This document shows, piece after piece, positions 21,579 to 32,120 of a stretch of DNA of 64,000 bases. The translations under genes and the position numbers were made by a program. The notes beneath the pieces are model-generated. The model made no database searches and was not told the origin of the DNA. It was given only the letters and a program-made list of their open reading frames with translations. The stretch is from Diadema setosum (lineage: Eukaryota; Echinodermata; Echinoidea; Diadematoida; Diadematidae). The stretch is taken from NCBI RefSeq assembly GCF_964275005.1, contig NC_092702.1, positions 32,402,726 to 32,466,725 on the forward strand, given 5' to 3'. Position 1 is the first letter of the stretch. Each line of letters begins with the position of its first letter.

Positions 21579-23453
21579 GTAAGTGCTGATTTAATTTTGT
21601 TAAAACTATCATCGTCAAGAGTAACATATCATTTTCGTCGTTCTAGCTCCGATACAACAGGTATTTGGTGCAATTTAACCAACTTTTCCCTTCATATTAC
21701 GCTATCAGCGTTTACTGCTATCTGCGCTGCAGGTACTTCCACGCAAGGGCGCAGGAAGCGGGGGGGGGGGGGCAGGGGTGGCACTTGCCCCCCCCCCCCA
21801 ATAATATTTTTTTTTTGCCCCCCCAAGTGCCCCCTGTAACGAATAATTAATCAATTATTTAAAGACCAAAATGAACAATAAAGGCACTTTTCTTGTCTAA
21901 AAGTTGTCAATTTCATAACTGAAAATGCAAAATTTTCGCCCCTAACGGCGCGTAAATCATAATTCATTATTAATATACATTATTATATCTATATACTAAT
22001 ATTTACTTATGAGTAAATTTAGTGTACAGATAGCCTCGCGTCCTCGAGTGTTCCCCCTGAAACATACCTTTTGTAAACCTTACTCTCTAAAAAAAAATCG
22101 AGTGAAAATTTTCACTCTAAAAAGAGTGAATACAAAAAAGAGTGAATTTCGAGTGAAATTGGAGTGAATTTTGAGTGAAAATGCTCATTTTCACTCATTT
22201 TGGAGTGACGTCAGGGATCACTCGAAGATTTTGGAGTGATCCCTGACGTCACTCCAAAATGAGTGAAAATGAGCATTTTCACTCAAAGTTCACTCCAATT
22301 TCACTCGAAATTCACTCTTTTTTGTATTCACTCTTTTTAGAGTGAAAATTTTCACTCGATTTTTTTAGAGAGTACATTTTCCCTTTCTTCTATGCTTTTT
22401 AGCAATATAAGTATAATTTTCATTGCTCGAACAATGCGATCACGTTTAATTTTAATGAATACATTTCAGACGAATAGCAAAGTGAAAGTGGCTCGCTCGC
22501 TCTACCCGTACATATTGTAAAATGAACAGTTTTCATAAGTTATGATGATAGTCCTTCACAGTGATGTTTGTTTTAGTACGTTTAATTCCTTAGAAATTTG
22601 AATTAAAATGTTCTGTAAACGCGACTTTTACACTCTGTTTTCACAAACAAGTCCCTACCGTGATACCCCCTCCCACAACCTCCCCCGCTCGGTCACTTCG
22701 CTCCCTTGCCGAGGATCTCACACCGTCACATAATGTACCCCCCGTATGTTATAATCATAGTCTTTCACACTATTTTTTCACTATGTTTAATTTCCCAGAA
22801 ATTTGCTTTTAAATGCTCTATAAACAACTTTTGTACTCTGTTTTTACAAAAAGTCCCTGCCGTGGGAGGGGGTTATTCCCTCTCCCACACCCTCCCCCTG
22901 CTCGGTCGCTTCGCTCCCTTGCCGAGGATCTTACACCGTCACATAAATGTACCCCCCCCCCTGTTATAATCATAGTCCTTCGCACTATTTTTTTTCCACT
23001 AAGTTTAGTTTCCCAGAAATTTGCTTTTAAATGCTATTTAAACGCGACTTTTGTACTCTGTTTTTACAATAAGTCCCTACCGTGGGAGGGGGTATCCCCC
23101 CTCCCACACCCTCCCCCTGCTCGAGAGCTTCGCTCCCTCGCCGAGGATCTTACACCGTCACATAAATGTACGCCCGTATGTTATAATCATAGTCCTTCAC
23201 ACTAAATTTTTTTTCCACTATGTGTAATTTCCCGGAAATTTGCTTTTAAATGCTCTATAACACGACTTTTATACTCTGTTTTTACAAAAAGTCCCTACCG
23301 TGGTACCCCCGCTCGGTCGCTTCGCTCCCTCGCCGAGGATTTCACACCGTCACATAATATGCCCCCGTCGAGATTTTGCCCCCCCCCCCCCCCAAAAAAA
23401 AAAAAAAAAAAAAAAAAACCCAAAAGTGTTCCGGCGCGCTTGCTTCCACGAGT

Positions 23454-23511
<58 letters not shown>

Positions 23512-26500
23512 TTAAATTAAATACAATGATCTTCACAGCAACTACAATGCTTAGGCCTAATCTTTGTCCTAATAGGCCAGCTTTCCCCAATATTTCTCTT
23601 CATACCCCGAGATCATTATTACTAGCAAAGTCAATACGTAATTCGTCTGCGGCTTTTTAATACTCGTCCGTCACATCTTCAATCGCAACCAATTGCCACT
23701 ACCACTATTACAGCTACGATGACTGCGCTACTAGTGAAACATCGCTTAAAGGCGGCCATCCAGAAGTTGCAGAAAAAAACCTTGTGGGAAAATAACCCAC
23801 ATTTTCTCAAAGCGCTTTAAAATTCCTGGCATAAAGAACAGTTTCTCAGGACAGAAATGCAGTAAAACGCTGCCAGTTGCCAAGAGCAGCGGGAAAAGTA
23901 GCAAGTTGAAATTCAAATTCTTCGTTTGCATTGCAGTTGAAATAAAAATCTGACCCCTCAAACCACTGACTCAAATTTGTGCTCCTTTGTTGCTGTGTGT
24001 TCCAAGAGAACAGCTATAAACTTTATATCTACTTCATCGGTATGCTTTATTCGTCTCAGAACATATGTATTCTTTCACAATTCTCTTGAGACATACCAAA
24101 CAAAATAGGGTAAATGATTTGACAACTTATACCCACAGCGGGCGTTGAGGGAGTTCGTCCTGTTCAGAGTGACGATCGGCTGCACGAGCTTTTCCAGCGG
24201 GCTGGGGTCGGGGAACCCTTCGGCTACCGCCGCGATGTCAACCTCCTGCTGGATGAGATCTGTGACCGCCTCTCTGGGTGTGTGTATTCATTGTATGTGT
24301 ATCGTAGGTCTTCGAATAAGAAACATGACCAAAACTTCAACATGATGAAAAAACGAATAAGTTGATTGTTATATTTATCGACAGCTTTGGGGGCAGCAAA
24401 GAGTTGAAGAATCGGTTGTTAAAGATATCATCGCAATACACTCGCAACGACTTTTTCACTACACATATAGGGCGTACTATTACTGGGGGGGGGGGGGGAA
24501 ATGTTCAAACCCTCCTTTGTTCAGATACACAAAGTGTATGTTAGAATCTCAAATAATTCGATGAGTAAATGAAAAAAAAAATCAGAAATTAAGGACACTG
24601 GTTGTATTTTTTTATTTCTTGTGTTTGCTATCAACATTTCTCGAATCTCGTTATCCTACTGTGACAAAATGTCATGGCATTATCGTTATATCTGTTGCAA
24701 TTCCATTTACTGCCGTTTATGCTGTCATTGCCAGTGAGTGCTATCCGCCTCCACGAACTTATACACAATGCAATAACGAGGCATACGCAGAGCAAGAGAT
24801 GCTTGATGACAACACAATAACCATTACATTGTCCCTCAACATTGAATTTCTTACTTTTTTGATTGAAAATTTCTTAATTCCATCAAAGATGTTTAGCAAA
24901 TATTTGAATTTTAATTATAGAAATGTAAATGCGAAGGATACAGCTCTCCAGCAGACTTGCCAATCAGCGAGCAAGTTGCAGGAGGGGTGTGTATGAGCTT
25001 TTCATTTTGCAGAGAATTAAAGCTTAAAATTATAGTTTTAAATTGAGGAATTTGAGAAGTTTCCCTCTTGTCTTTTGTCCTCCTTTCTTTCTCTTTCTTC
25101 ATTTCCATCCAGTCGTCTTTGCCACCGCTGCCTGCGGCAGACAAACGACCAGGTTTGTCCCCGTAGCACCGGCTCTGAAATCAGCTCCTGCCAGTGCCAA
25201 GGTAACACAGAAACCTCAACAATGGTTGAGATCGGGAAAATAACCTGCGGCCGGGACCAGATAATACAGACGACTTCCTCCTGTACACACTCAGACCATG
25301 TCCCTAGCGACAGGACTCAACCAACGTTCCGAACAATGGAAAACAGTGAAGGGGCAAACTTGAAGGTTGTTTCAGAGGGCGAAGGCAACCTTCGCCATGT
25401 TCAAAGGACTCCATCAAAATCAAAGGAATATCGAGGGGGCCCGGAGTCAAGCTTTACCCAAAATCGAGCTCTTCTGCTACAGAAACTCCAACGCAACGTC
25501 ACACAAGACCCAAAAGGAAAGTCCACACCAAAAGGAAATTCTGACGAGGTTGCGAGTGGCTCTACTCCGAGGGACAACCGTGGGCAAACTGACTCTGATT
25601 TAAATGATTCTGATCAACATCTATGGAGCTCGGAGAGTACAAAAACAGTAGGGGCGTACTACCCAAGAAGTTTTAACACTTCGCCTGCAGAGCTACTGCG
25701 CAGGCGTTGCAGCAGCTTTGGTGTGTGTCGAAGATCAACGGAAAATCGCGTGCCGACGGACCAAGAAGATTCAAGAGACGCATCCAGCGCCTTCATCCAG
25801 AGAGTCGAAAATTGGAATCAGTACGATATCAACGGATCCAAGGTATGGAAAGAAGTCAACGCCAGCTCCTCTTCACAGAACACGCATTACCAAAACAATG
25901 AAGTGAAGCTCGCCTTGCACCGTCATGTGAAAGCTATCATTCCACACGCTCCCGAAAATAAGAGGAAAATGTCATGCAATGCGCTGTTACAGGTGGCTGA
26001 AAAGCTGGCTTTTGACGAGTTAGAGATGGATGATTGCTTTGAGGGTAATCCTGTGTCCACGTCTGTCAGTAATGTAAATACAGAACCTTCGAATCACTCA
26101 CGTACTGACAGACTTTTGGACAATTGCATTCCGGGCAGTTGTGATGATTCATATTCGAGAAACTCCCATTCCAAACCCGACACAGTAAAGTCGTTAGACT
26201 TAACTGGGGAATCATCTTCCTCAGAAACGCTGCAGAGAACTTCACTGGGAGGGGGCCGCGAGCAAAGCGTCCAGGCCGTAGCATCTGTGCAGTCAGCAAG
26301 CGTGCAAACTTCTGACATGCCAAGCTCTACGCAGCACGAGGAAGAGAATATTAACCAAGACAATATGGGTCTTGGCAGCTCCGGGAGTGACGTGTTACCT
26401 CAGGCGGAGAGAGCATCGCTGCAGAGAATTTCACTTGAAGGCGGCTGCGAACGAGGCATCCAGGCCGTGGCATCTGTGCAATCAGCAAGCGCGCAAACTT

Positions 26501-28811
26501 CTGACATACCAAGCTCTACGCAACACGAGGAAGAGAACACTCATCAAGACAATCAACACCTGGCTCTTGGCAGCTCTGGGAGTCACACGTCACTTCAGTC
26601 GGAGAGAGAGTCCGAGGAGTGGGGTCCCTTCACTCACTTCACCCAGGATCGCTCCGTACAAGCAGGTGGACACCAGACGTCAGACGGTCCCGAAGACATC
26701 AAAAGCTCCAGCAGAGCGAGTGGCACGGAGTTCCAACTGGATTCAAAGCCGACCGACGCCTGCACGCAGACGTCAGTGTTAAGCGTGAAACATTCCGGAG
26801 AGTTAGCACTGAACACGTGGACGCAAACATCGAGATCCAATATTGGCAAGGGGATAGAGAGGAATATTACCAGAGATACTCAGACATCTGCTGTAAACCT
26901 CCAAGACCGGTCCTCCGCCGATGCCGCAAGTGGCCCGGACTCGCACGATAAACCTCTAACGCATAGCAATGGAGATGCCGTGAGTTCTTACCAGCGCTCG
27001 TTTATGAACCTGAGAGATAAGCTTCAAGGACGGACTGACTACTCGAGTGGTCACTCTGACGCTGACTCTCGCCAGCGCGTTGGAAGAGTTCTGGACTCCA
27101 AAGCATCAGAAGCTATCCACACTTCAGACGAACTGCCCATCGACAACGCGTACCAGACTAAACATGCAAAGTCTTTTCAATTCGGCCATCCAGTACTTCA
27201 CGGTGTCCTGGCCAGAGATGACCCGGAAATCTTCAACTGTGAGGCACACTCAGGGTCAGGCGTGCAGGAAAAAGATGCAAATGATCACCGAAAGTTAAGA
27301 GGTCATTGCTATCCAGAAACTGAATACTACGAGCTTGATTTCACGACATTCCTTGAACTACATCATCATGAGGTTCCTGTTTCGCCTCCCAAGCGAAGGG
27401 CGCTCCCTAGCTACAGACTACCCTCAAGTAACAAAGGACCGACCGAGCAACTAGAATATACGAAAGAGGGGAAGCGGGTAAACTTCGACAACAAACAATT
27501 AGGTAAGAGTTAAAATATTTTTCTGTCCTTTTTTTTTCAGCGTGACTATATACTTGTGATTTCTAAATTGTATATTTGAATTTCCAACATGTGATACATA
27601 AAATGTCAACAATAGCAATGGCAGTGCTCAAAAAAACAAAAACAAAAACAAAAACAAATGCCGTCACAGCCCTCCGTTAATGTTTCATTTTCAACGTGTA
27701 ATACTTGATTCATGTAGGATATGAAATAACTTAATCGAATTCTAAGATGAATTATGATATTAAGATGATTTTTTGTGAATTACGTTATACTTTCAACGAA
27801 GATGATCAGGTAATGACAACACAGCAGACCAAGCAAGCGGAATCTGGACTTGGAGGCAACACGCCTTCCTACGGTCAAGGTGCTCTCAACCAACGTCCAC
27901 CGGAACCGGAAGTTCGCCGTATGTCCTGGCGGGAAGATGCTCCGGTCCCAAGAAAAGTAAGAAGTGAATCTGCATTGGTCGAAGAAAGAGTGATTTGTGT
28001 GACATCATACCATCTCGCTATTCGTTTCACTTTGTGCCATCAGAGAACATGAGCAAACTATCAGTGATGGTAATGCGCACAATGGTGATGATGTTGATGG
28101 TGATAATGATATTTTTTTTCTTATTATCTTTTCAATTATTACTGCTTTTCATGACAATTACAACAATTCAAATCTTCAGGTGCGAGTTTCTTCACTTTGT
28201 CTCCCTCTACAAATTAAATTTGTTAAGATCGCAACTGCTGATCTGTAAGTTTTAACAAAGTGAAGAAACTCGCACTTGAACCTTCACCCCTCTGAATGAT
28301 ATCTTTCTTTCAATTCAAATCTTTTATGAAACAAGATATATTTCTATATGATATCATGTTGCATGGAGTATAATATTATTTTGCCGTTTGTCGTATACAT
28401 GTATATCGTTTGGAAATGCAAAAAACTATGGATGAATGAATGAATGAATGAATGAATGGTTTTATGATTGCGACGACAACGTCATATTATATCGAAATAC
28501 AATCATAGCTTGGCATATTTGGACTCTTTGGTCCGTGAAGTTTACCTTTTTAGGTGGAGAAATGAATAATTTAACGAAAAGATTGAAACAGATTATCAAC
28601 AGATCTTATTTTCTGCTCGTTTTTAGATAGAACAATGCTGTATAGTTTCTGCTTCCTTCTCTGCTCACAGGCCAAGTATTTCGAGAATGCTGCCCTCATC
28701 GCCGAACGGACGGAGACGGCATCAGAGAAGCAGCGGAGACTATCGGGTGTCGGTGAGCAGAACACGGAGGGGCGTGTCCGCTTCTACGAGAGTGTCTGTC
28801 CCGTAAGCTGA
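21566..28811 (+). CDS. Unrecognised 945-residue protein with LC8-type QTS/TQTS ladder (five coding exons)
   Basis: Coding exons are 21566-21578, 24139-24277, 25113-27502, 27802-27956 and 28671-28811, with phases 1/2/1/0 that agree at every junction. Residues 16-51 (DDRLHELFQRAG...) look like a folded helical segment. Cys54, 57, 66, 77 and 79 form a CxxC-x8-C-x10-CxC cluster that could bind zinc. Residues 82-800 are mostly Ser/Thr/Gln-rich and disordered in character. Two 63-residue direct repeats occupy about 422-547. QTS motifs occur at Gln449, 512, 572, 603, 622 and 641; the last three are full TQTS, the core of dynein light chain LC8 (DYNLL) binding sites. A basic PPKRR (809-813) precedes a polar C terminus. 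Multiple TQT sites suggest a disordered partner zipped by LC8 dimers. With the X-box upstream, a ciliary, basal body or spindle role is possible. I do not recognise the family. Confidence 0.75.
22081..22374. mobile_element. 294-bp near-perfect palindromic MITE nested in the larger transposon
   Basis: The two arms are built from GAGTGAA/TTCACTC words and turn around a 10-base loop at 22224-22233. Both arms contain TGACGTCA. The outer ends are TA-CTCTCTAAAA and TTTTTTAGAGAG-TA, so a TA duplication is likely, as for Tc1/mariner-type MITEs. Almost every base is in the stem. Confidence 0.8.
22500..23370 (+). repeat. Tandem array, about 190-220 bp unit, five copies
   Basis: The landmark GCTCGGTCGCTTCGCTCCC (with variants) occurs at 22687, 22900, 23119 and 23311. 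A more diverged copy lies upstream from about 22490. Each copy also has GTTATAATCATAGTCCTTC, CCCAGAAATTTGC and TACTCTGTTTTTAC in the same order. The last copy lacks a C-rich block of about 30 bp, which explains its shorter spacing. Confidence 0.85.
23379..23418 (+). repeat. Poly(C)-poly(A) junction at the right end of the transposon
   Basis: About fifteen C then twenty-five A, 24 bp before the element's terminus. Confidence 0.9.
23457..23513 (+). repeat. (AT)n microsatellite and poly(T)
   Basis: About eighteen AT units followed by about twenty T, immediately right of the transposon. Confidence 0.9.
24139..24277 (+). CDS. LC8-motif gene, coding exon 2
   Basis: It follows ATACCCACAG and encodes residues 5-50 plus the start of codon 51: GVEGVRPVQSDDRLHELFQ, then a helical-looking stretch ending DEICDRLSG. 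It ends at GG/GTGTGT in phase 2, matching exon 3. The composition is GC-rich against AT-rich flanks. A second open frame crosses the exon but does not fit the phases. Confidence 0.75.
24484..24498 (+). repeat. Poly(G) run in intron 2
   Basis: Thirteen or more consecutive G. Confidence 0.9.
25113..27502 (+). CDS. LC8-motif gene, large coding exon 3
   Basis: It follows a long pyrimidine tract ending TTTCCATCCAG, is open for 796 codons (residues 52-847) and ends in phase 1 at TTAG/GTAAGAG. It contains the cysteine cluster, the 63-residue direct repeats and all six QTS motifs. A frame this long is far beyond chance in this AT-rich DNA. Confidence 0.93.
26224..26601 (+). repeat. 189-bp coding tandem duplication
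   Basis: Residues 422-484 and 485-547 align with period 63: SLGGGREQSVQAVASVQSA against SLEGGCERGIQAVASVQSA, each followed by QTSDxPSSTQHEEEN. Each unit carries one QTS motif, so the duplication doubled a putative LC8 site. Confidence 0.85.
27802..27956 (+). CDS. LC8-motif gene, coding exon 4
   Basis: It encodes residues 849-899, including SYGQGALNQRPPEPEVRRMS, and ends in phase 0 at AAAA/GTAAGA. The start is the least certain splice site. The AG at 27800-27801 gives the required phase but has a weak pyrimidine tract, while a nearby AG at 27808-27809 is out of phase. Confidence 0.65.
28175..28280. mobile_element. Short hairpin element in intron 4 of the LC8-motif gene
   Basis: GTGCGAGTTTCTTCACTTTG near 28180-28199 is repeated inverted near 28256-28275, with 26 bp arms differing at one base and a spacer of about 54 bp. 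It is a MITE-sized fold-back element or a structured intronic hairpin. Confidence 0.6.
28380..28460 (+). mobile_element. LINE-type 3' end with (GAAT)n tail
   Basis: CATGTATATCGTTTGGAAATGC and A-rich sequence are followed by six GAAT/ATGA units. The same phrase with a diverged tail recurs at 52885-52950, marking a dispersed family. Confidence 0.5.
28671..28811 (+). CDS. LC8-motif gene, last coding exon
   Basis: It follows TTCTCTGCTCACAG in phase 0, encodes residues 900-945 (starts AKYFENAALIAERTETASEK, ends FYESVCPVS) and stops at TGA 28809-28811. The helical N-terminal part and the Tyr/Phe-containing end look ordered. Confidence 0.85.
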   Translation, partial: AKYFENAALIAERTETASEKQRRLSGVGEQNTEGRVRFYESVCPVS

Positions 28812-30484
28812 TAAACGTCAGGCTCAATGCACGGTACAAACCATGGAAGCGCCATCTGTTCTAGTGATACTCTGAGAAAAAAGCTGTCTCTGAAACATCG
28901 CCTGGTGTAGAGAATAAGCAATGCGACATGCGCAAAAAGATAATGTACTCATACACTCACGCACACATACACACACCCTCATATAATATGTACATATATA
29001 ATTACTTATATATACCTTCACACACTCATTGAAAAACATATTTTACAATGAAGCCATTCAAGAGTCGTCTGTGTTGAACTTTACTAATTACATGAAAGGA
29101 ATGTCTGCTATTGATTTGAAGAAAAAAAAGTAAAACGTAAAATCAGAAATGTGAGAATTTGCGGTAAACAATGTTTTAATTCTATGTACACTGTACGCCT
29201 CTTTGTGTGATATCTTCATGCACAAATTGGATATTGTAGCTTTGATGTCATTGACTGAATCAGTGTGTATCAAACCTCGGCATTGTGAACTTTCCTTTTC
29301 TCTACACACTGATGATTAATCTTTCGACGCCGCAAATCGACAAGAACGCCCTCTTTTGACTTTTTGGAGCTCTCGAGATGTTGCACTGCGAGTGTGAGGG
29401 ATGTTCCAAGTCTAAAGTGCATTTTGATTCTCCTCGATATGGAAGCTGGCTCTGATTAGTCCAGGAAACCAAACAAACAGAATGGTGCTGTTGTTCTTTT
29501 TTTTTATCAATGATGAAAATGAAAAGGAATATATTGAATTCTAAGGTTTTATGTGATTTTCCTAATGTGTTCACTGTGCGCGCACAATGGTTCGCAATGG
29601 TGTATTTCGTATTTTCACAATCTAGATTTCTCAGTACGCGCATGCGCAGAAATCCTTGATTGATTGATATAATCAGTGATTGAAACTTCATGGTTGTTTT
29701 GACTCTGTCGTAAAGAAATTCATTCTGAAGAATTGGATATTTTTTAAGTATTCCTGCGTTTAATGCCAAAAAGAAAAAAAAATGGAAGTTAGTTTTGGTT
29801 ATTTTATACATCGAGAGGGGGAGGAGGCAAGCAAAATAATTCCTGTCAGGATGGCGGTGGGGGGGGGGGGGATTTTTCGATTTCAAAAAGGAGAAGATTG
29901 AGTGAATGATGCTTTTCTCCGGAACGTAGTTCCACATATGCACATATGTGTGGGAGATGCGTTTCCGGCTGCCAGAAATGAGGCAATTAGAAAGGTTTCT
30001 CGAACGGTGAACCAGAATATCTCTCTCTCTCTCTCGAAGGACCGAGCCTTTGACACCAAAATGTCTATGTTTTATCATATCTATTTTTTTGTATTAATCA
30101 AAAAACTGCATGAGACAAAACATCTATTTTAATTATGTACAATGTATTTGTCTTAACGCATAGCCCGCGGGGTTGACTTTCACTGCAAAACCGGACCTTG
30201 ATGTCTTTTACTTTAAACATAATTTCCGTCGCGTTTCTCGAGTAATTCATGTAAAACTATGCAGTTTTTTTCTGTATTACATTACGGAGAATTGAATAGC
30301 ATTACTATTTGCGAGGCTTATATTTTGTAAACATGATCGCGTCTTTCGTTTCACATGTGTTCCACTTATCAATATTCGGATATAAGCTTACGTAAGCATG
30401 TTTGCACTGGGTCTTCTGTTAAGCTCACAACGTTATTCCACTCTTCGTTTCAGTGAATTTTGTTAATGGTTAGGATGGAATAAA
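28812..30484 (+). other. Putative 3' UTR of the LC8-motif gene
   Basis: AT-rich noncoding sequence with a clean AATAAA at 30479-30484, the first canonical one that I noticed after the stop. A closer, noncanonical poly(A) site cannot be excluded. Confidence 0.3.
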
Positions 30485-31226
30485 AAAAAGAATGTTATTT
30501 AAAAATCAAATAAGAAAAATTTATTTTTTTTCGTCTTTTTCTTTCTTTTTAGAATTTCATGTCCGATTTCAATATGAAAATTGTGTAATCCTGTCTGTTA
30601 TACTCAACTAAAAGAAATCCAACTAGAGCATGGGATGGAATCAACTTTCAGCGTGCGTAGGCGATGGACATGTTCCAAATTCCTCTCATATTTCTGTGTT
30701 GTTATAGCCATGGAAAACAAAGAAAGCTCCAGCCCTAAACTCCCGAAGTGAAAGTGTCGTGTTTCCGGACCGGCAAATATAATCATACCTGCTAAAAAAT
30801 AACTGAAAACGATCTGCCTTTCTCTTCGCCCCTCGGTATAGAATCCCCACAGCGCCAAAAGATATATGAGCTTTGGAAGTGTAAAATTATCGCACTCGCA
30901 TATAAATGAGAATACGTGGCTCTTTTGAAGTCTTCAACCTGGTGTATGAGCTCAACGCCTCTGTGGGCGCCCGTCTTGTTTGACAGTCTTCCCATGTCTT
31001 GTGAGTCGTGCGATAACTGTGAAAAGGTGGCATAGGGTAATTGGGAATGACTTAAAAGGGAGAAGACGTGTGAGATGTGCCTATAACCAATCAATCTCTG
31101 ATTGTGATATCAAAGTGGACTACCAATGAAAGTTTTTACCTCTGTGGTTCCCTCTTTTCATTGTTGTCATGGGAAGAGAAAGACAGGGAGATATAAACGA
31201 GAGAGAGAGATGGATATGGATGGGGA

Positions 31227-31244
31227 TAGATAGATTGATAGATT

Positions 31245-31286
<42 letters not shown>
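31227..31286 (+). repeat. (GATA)n microsatellite
   Basis: GATA/GATTGATA units. Confidence 0.95.
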
Positions 31287-31491
31287 GATGAGAGAGAAGC
31301 AGAGGGGCTGTGGGAGATGGAGAAATATAGTGGTAAATGTTTTATCAAAATCAGGCATGAAATGAAATGACAATGTCTGTTCTCATGACAAGGTCTTCAG
31401 CTTATATCAAAAAGAAATGTATATACCATATCATCGATCTGGACTGAACGTCTTCAATGATCAATAATTCGCAATGTGTAAGATCTTCCAA

Positions 31492-31899
31492 TGCTGGGTT
31501 CCCACTGCAGTGCAACTGAGTTCGCTACGGAAGCCACAATTGGCAATTTGCAGGTGATCATGGAATTTTTGCCCGCGACTATCACAATTTGCGTCACGTT
31601 TGAAATTGTGGTCTAACTCGTGGAATGGTCGTGGTGATACAATCAGATCTTTTTGTCGGTCGTAGCAAACGCCTTGATCGTAGAAAAGTTTGGACGGTTC
31701 AAAAATTGCCCACGATCAACGCGATTACCACGACTGACCTCAAGATTTGATGGGATCTGGTAAGTATGCTTAGGGCACTACGACTCCTCCACGATTTCAA
31801 GAATGGCGCAAATTGTGATAGACATGCACATTCAACGATAAGCTACTAGTGGTCAATCGTAGCGTGCGTAGAGGATTTTACGACAGTGGGTTCCCAGCA
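31492..31899. mobile_element. Nonautonomous DNA transposon with TGCTGGG..CCCACTG ends
   Basis: The left end TGCTGGGTTCCCACTG and the inverted right end TGCTGGGAACCCACTG differ at two adjacent bases. The 408-bp interior is rich in CGATC/CGTAG/CACGA words and is noncoding. CAA flanks both ends and could be a 3-bp target duplication. Confidence 0.65.
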
Positions 31900-32029
31900 C
31901 AAGGTTTTAAACCACGAAGAGCAACTAATGTATTTGGAACCTTATGTAGTTGGGACCTTAAGACTTAACCGTCTCCCGATGTAGCAGAGAAATGTTACCC
32001 TGTAGTAATGTATTTGTTGAACATTTCGC

Positions 32030-32043
32030 ACGCACACACACAC

Positions 32044-32109
<66 letters not shown>

Positions 32110-32120
32110 TATATATATTT
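32030..32120 (+). repeat. (CA)n followed by (TA)n
   Basis: Compound dinucleotide microsatellite. Confidence 0.95.

Larger units (their letters stand above)
21744..23442. mobile_element. Nonautonomous DNA transposon with 8-bp target duplication (hAT- or P-like)
   Basis: The 8-bp sequence CTTCCACG is repeated perfectly at 21736-21743 and 23443-23450. Just inside, the left end CAAGGGCGCAGGAAG and the inverted right end CAAGCGCGCCGGAAC match at 12 of 15 positions. Eight-base duplications are the rule for hAT and P superfamilies. The interior has G and C runs, about five copies of a roughly 200-bp unit, and a nested palindromic element. No transposase frame is present. It sits in intron 1 of the LC8-motif gene. 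Confidence 0.8.
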
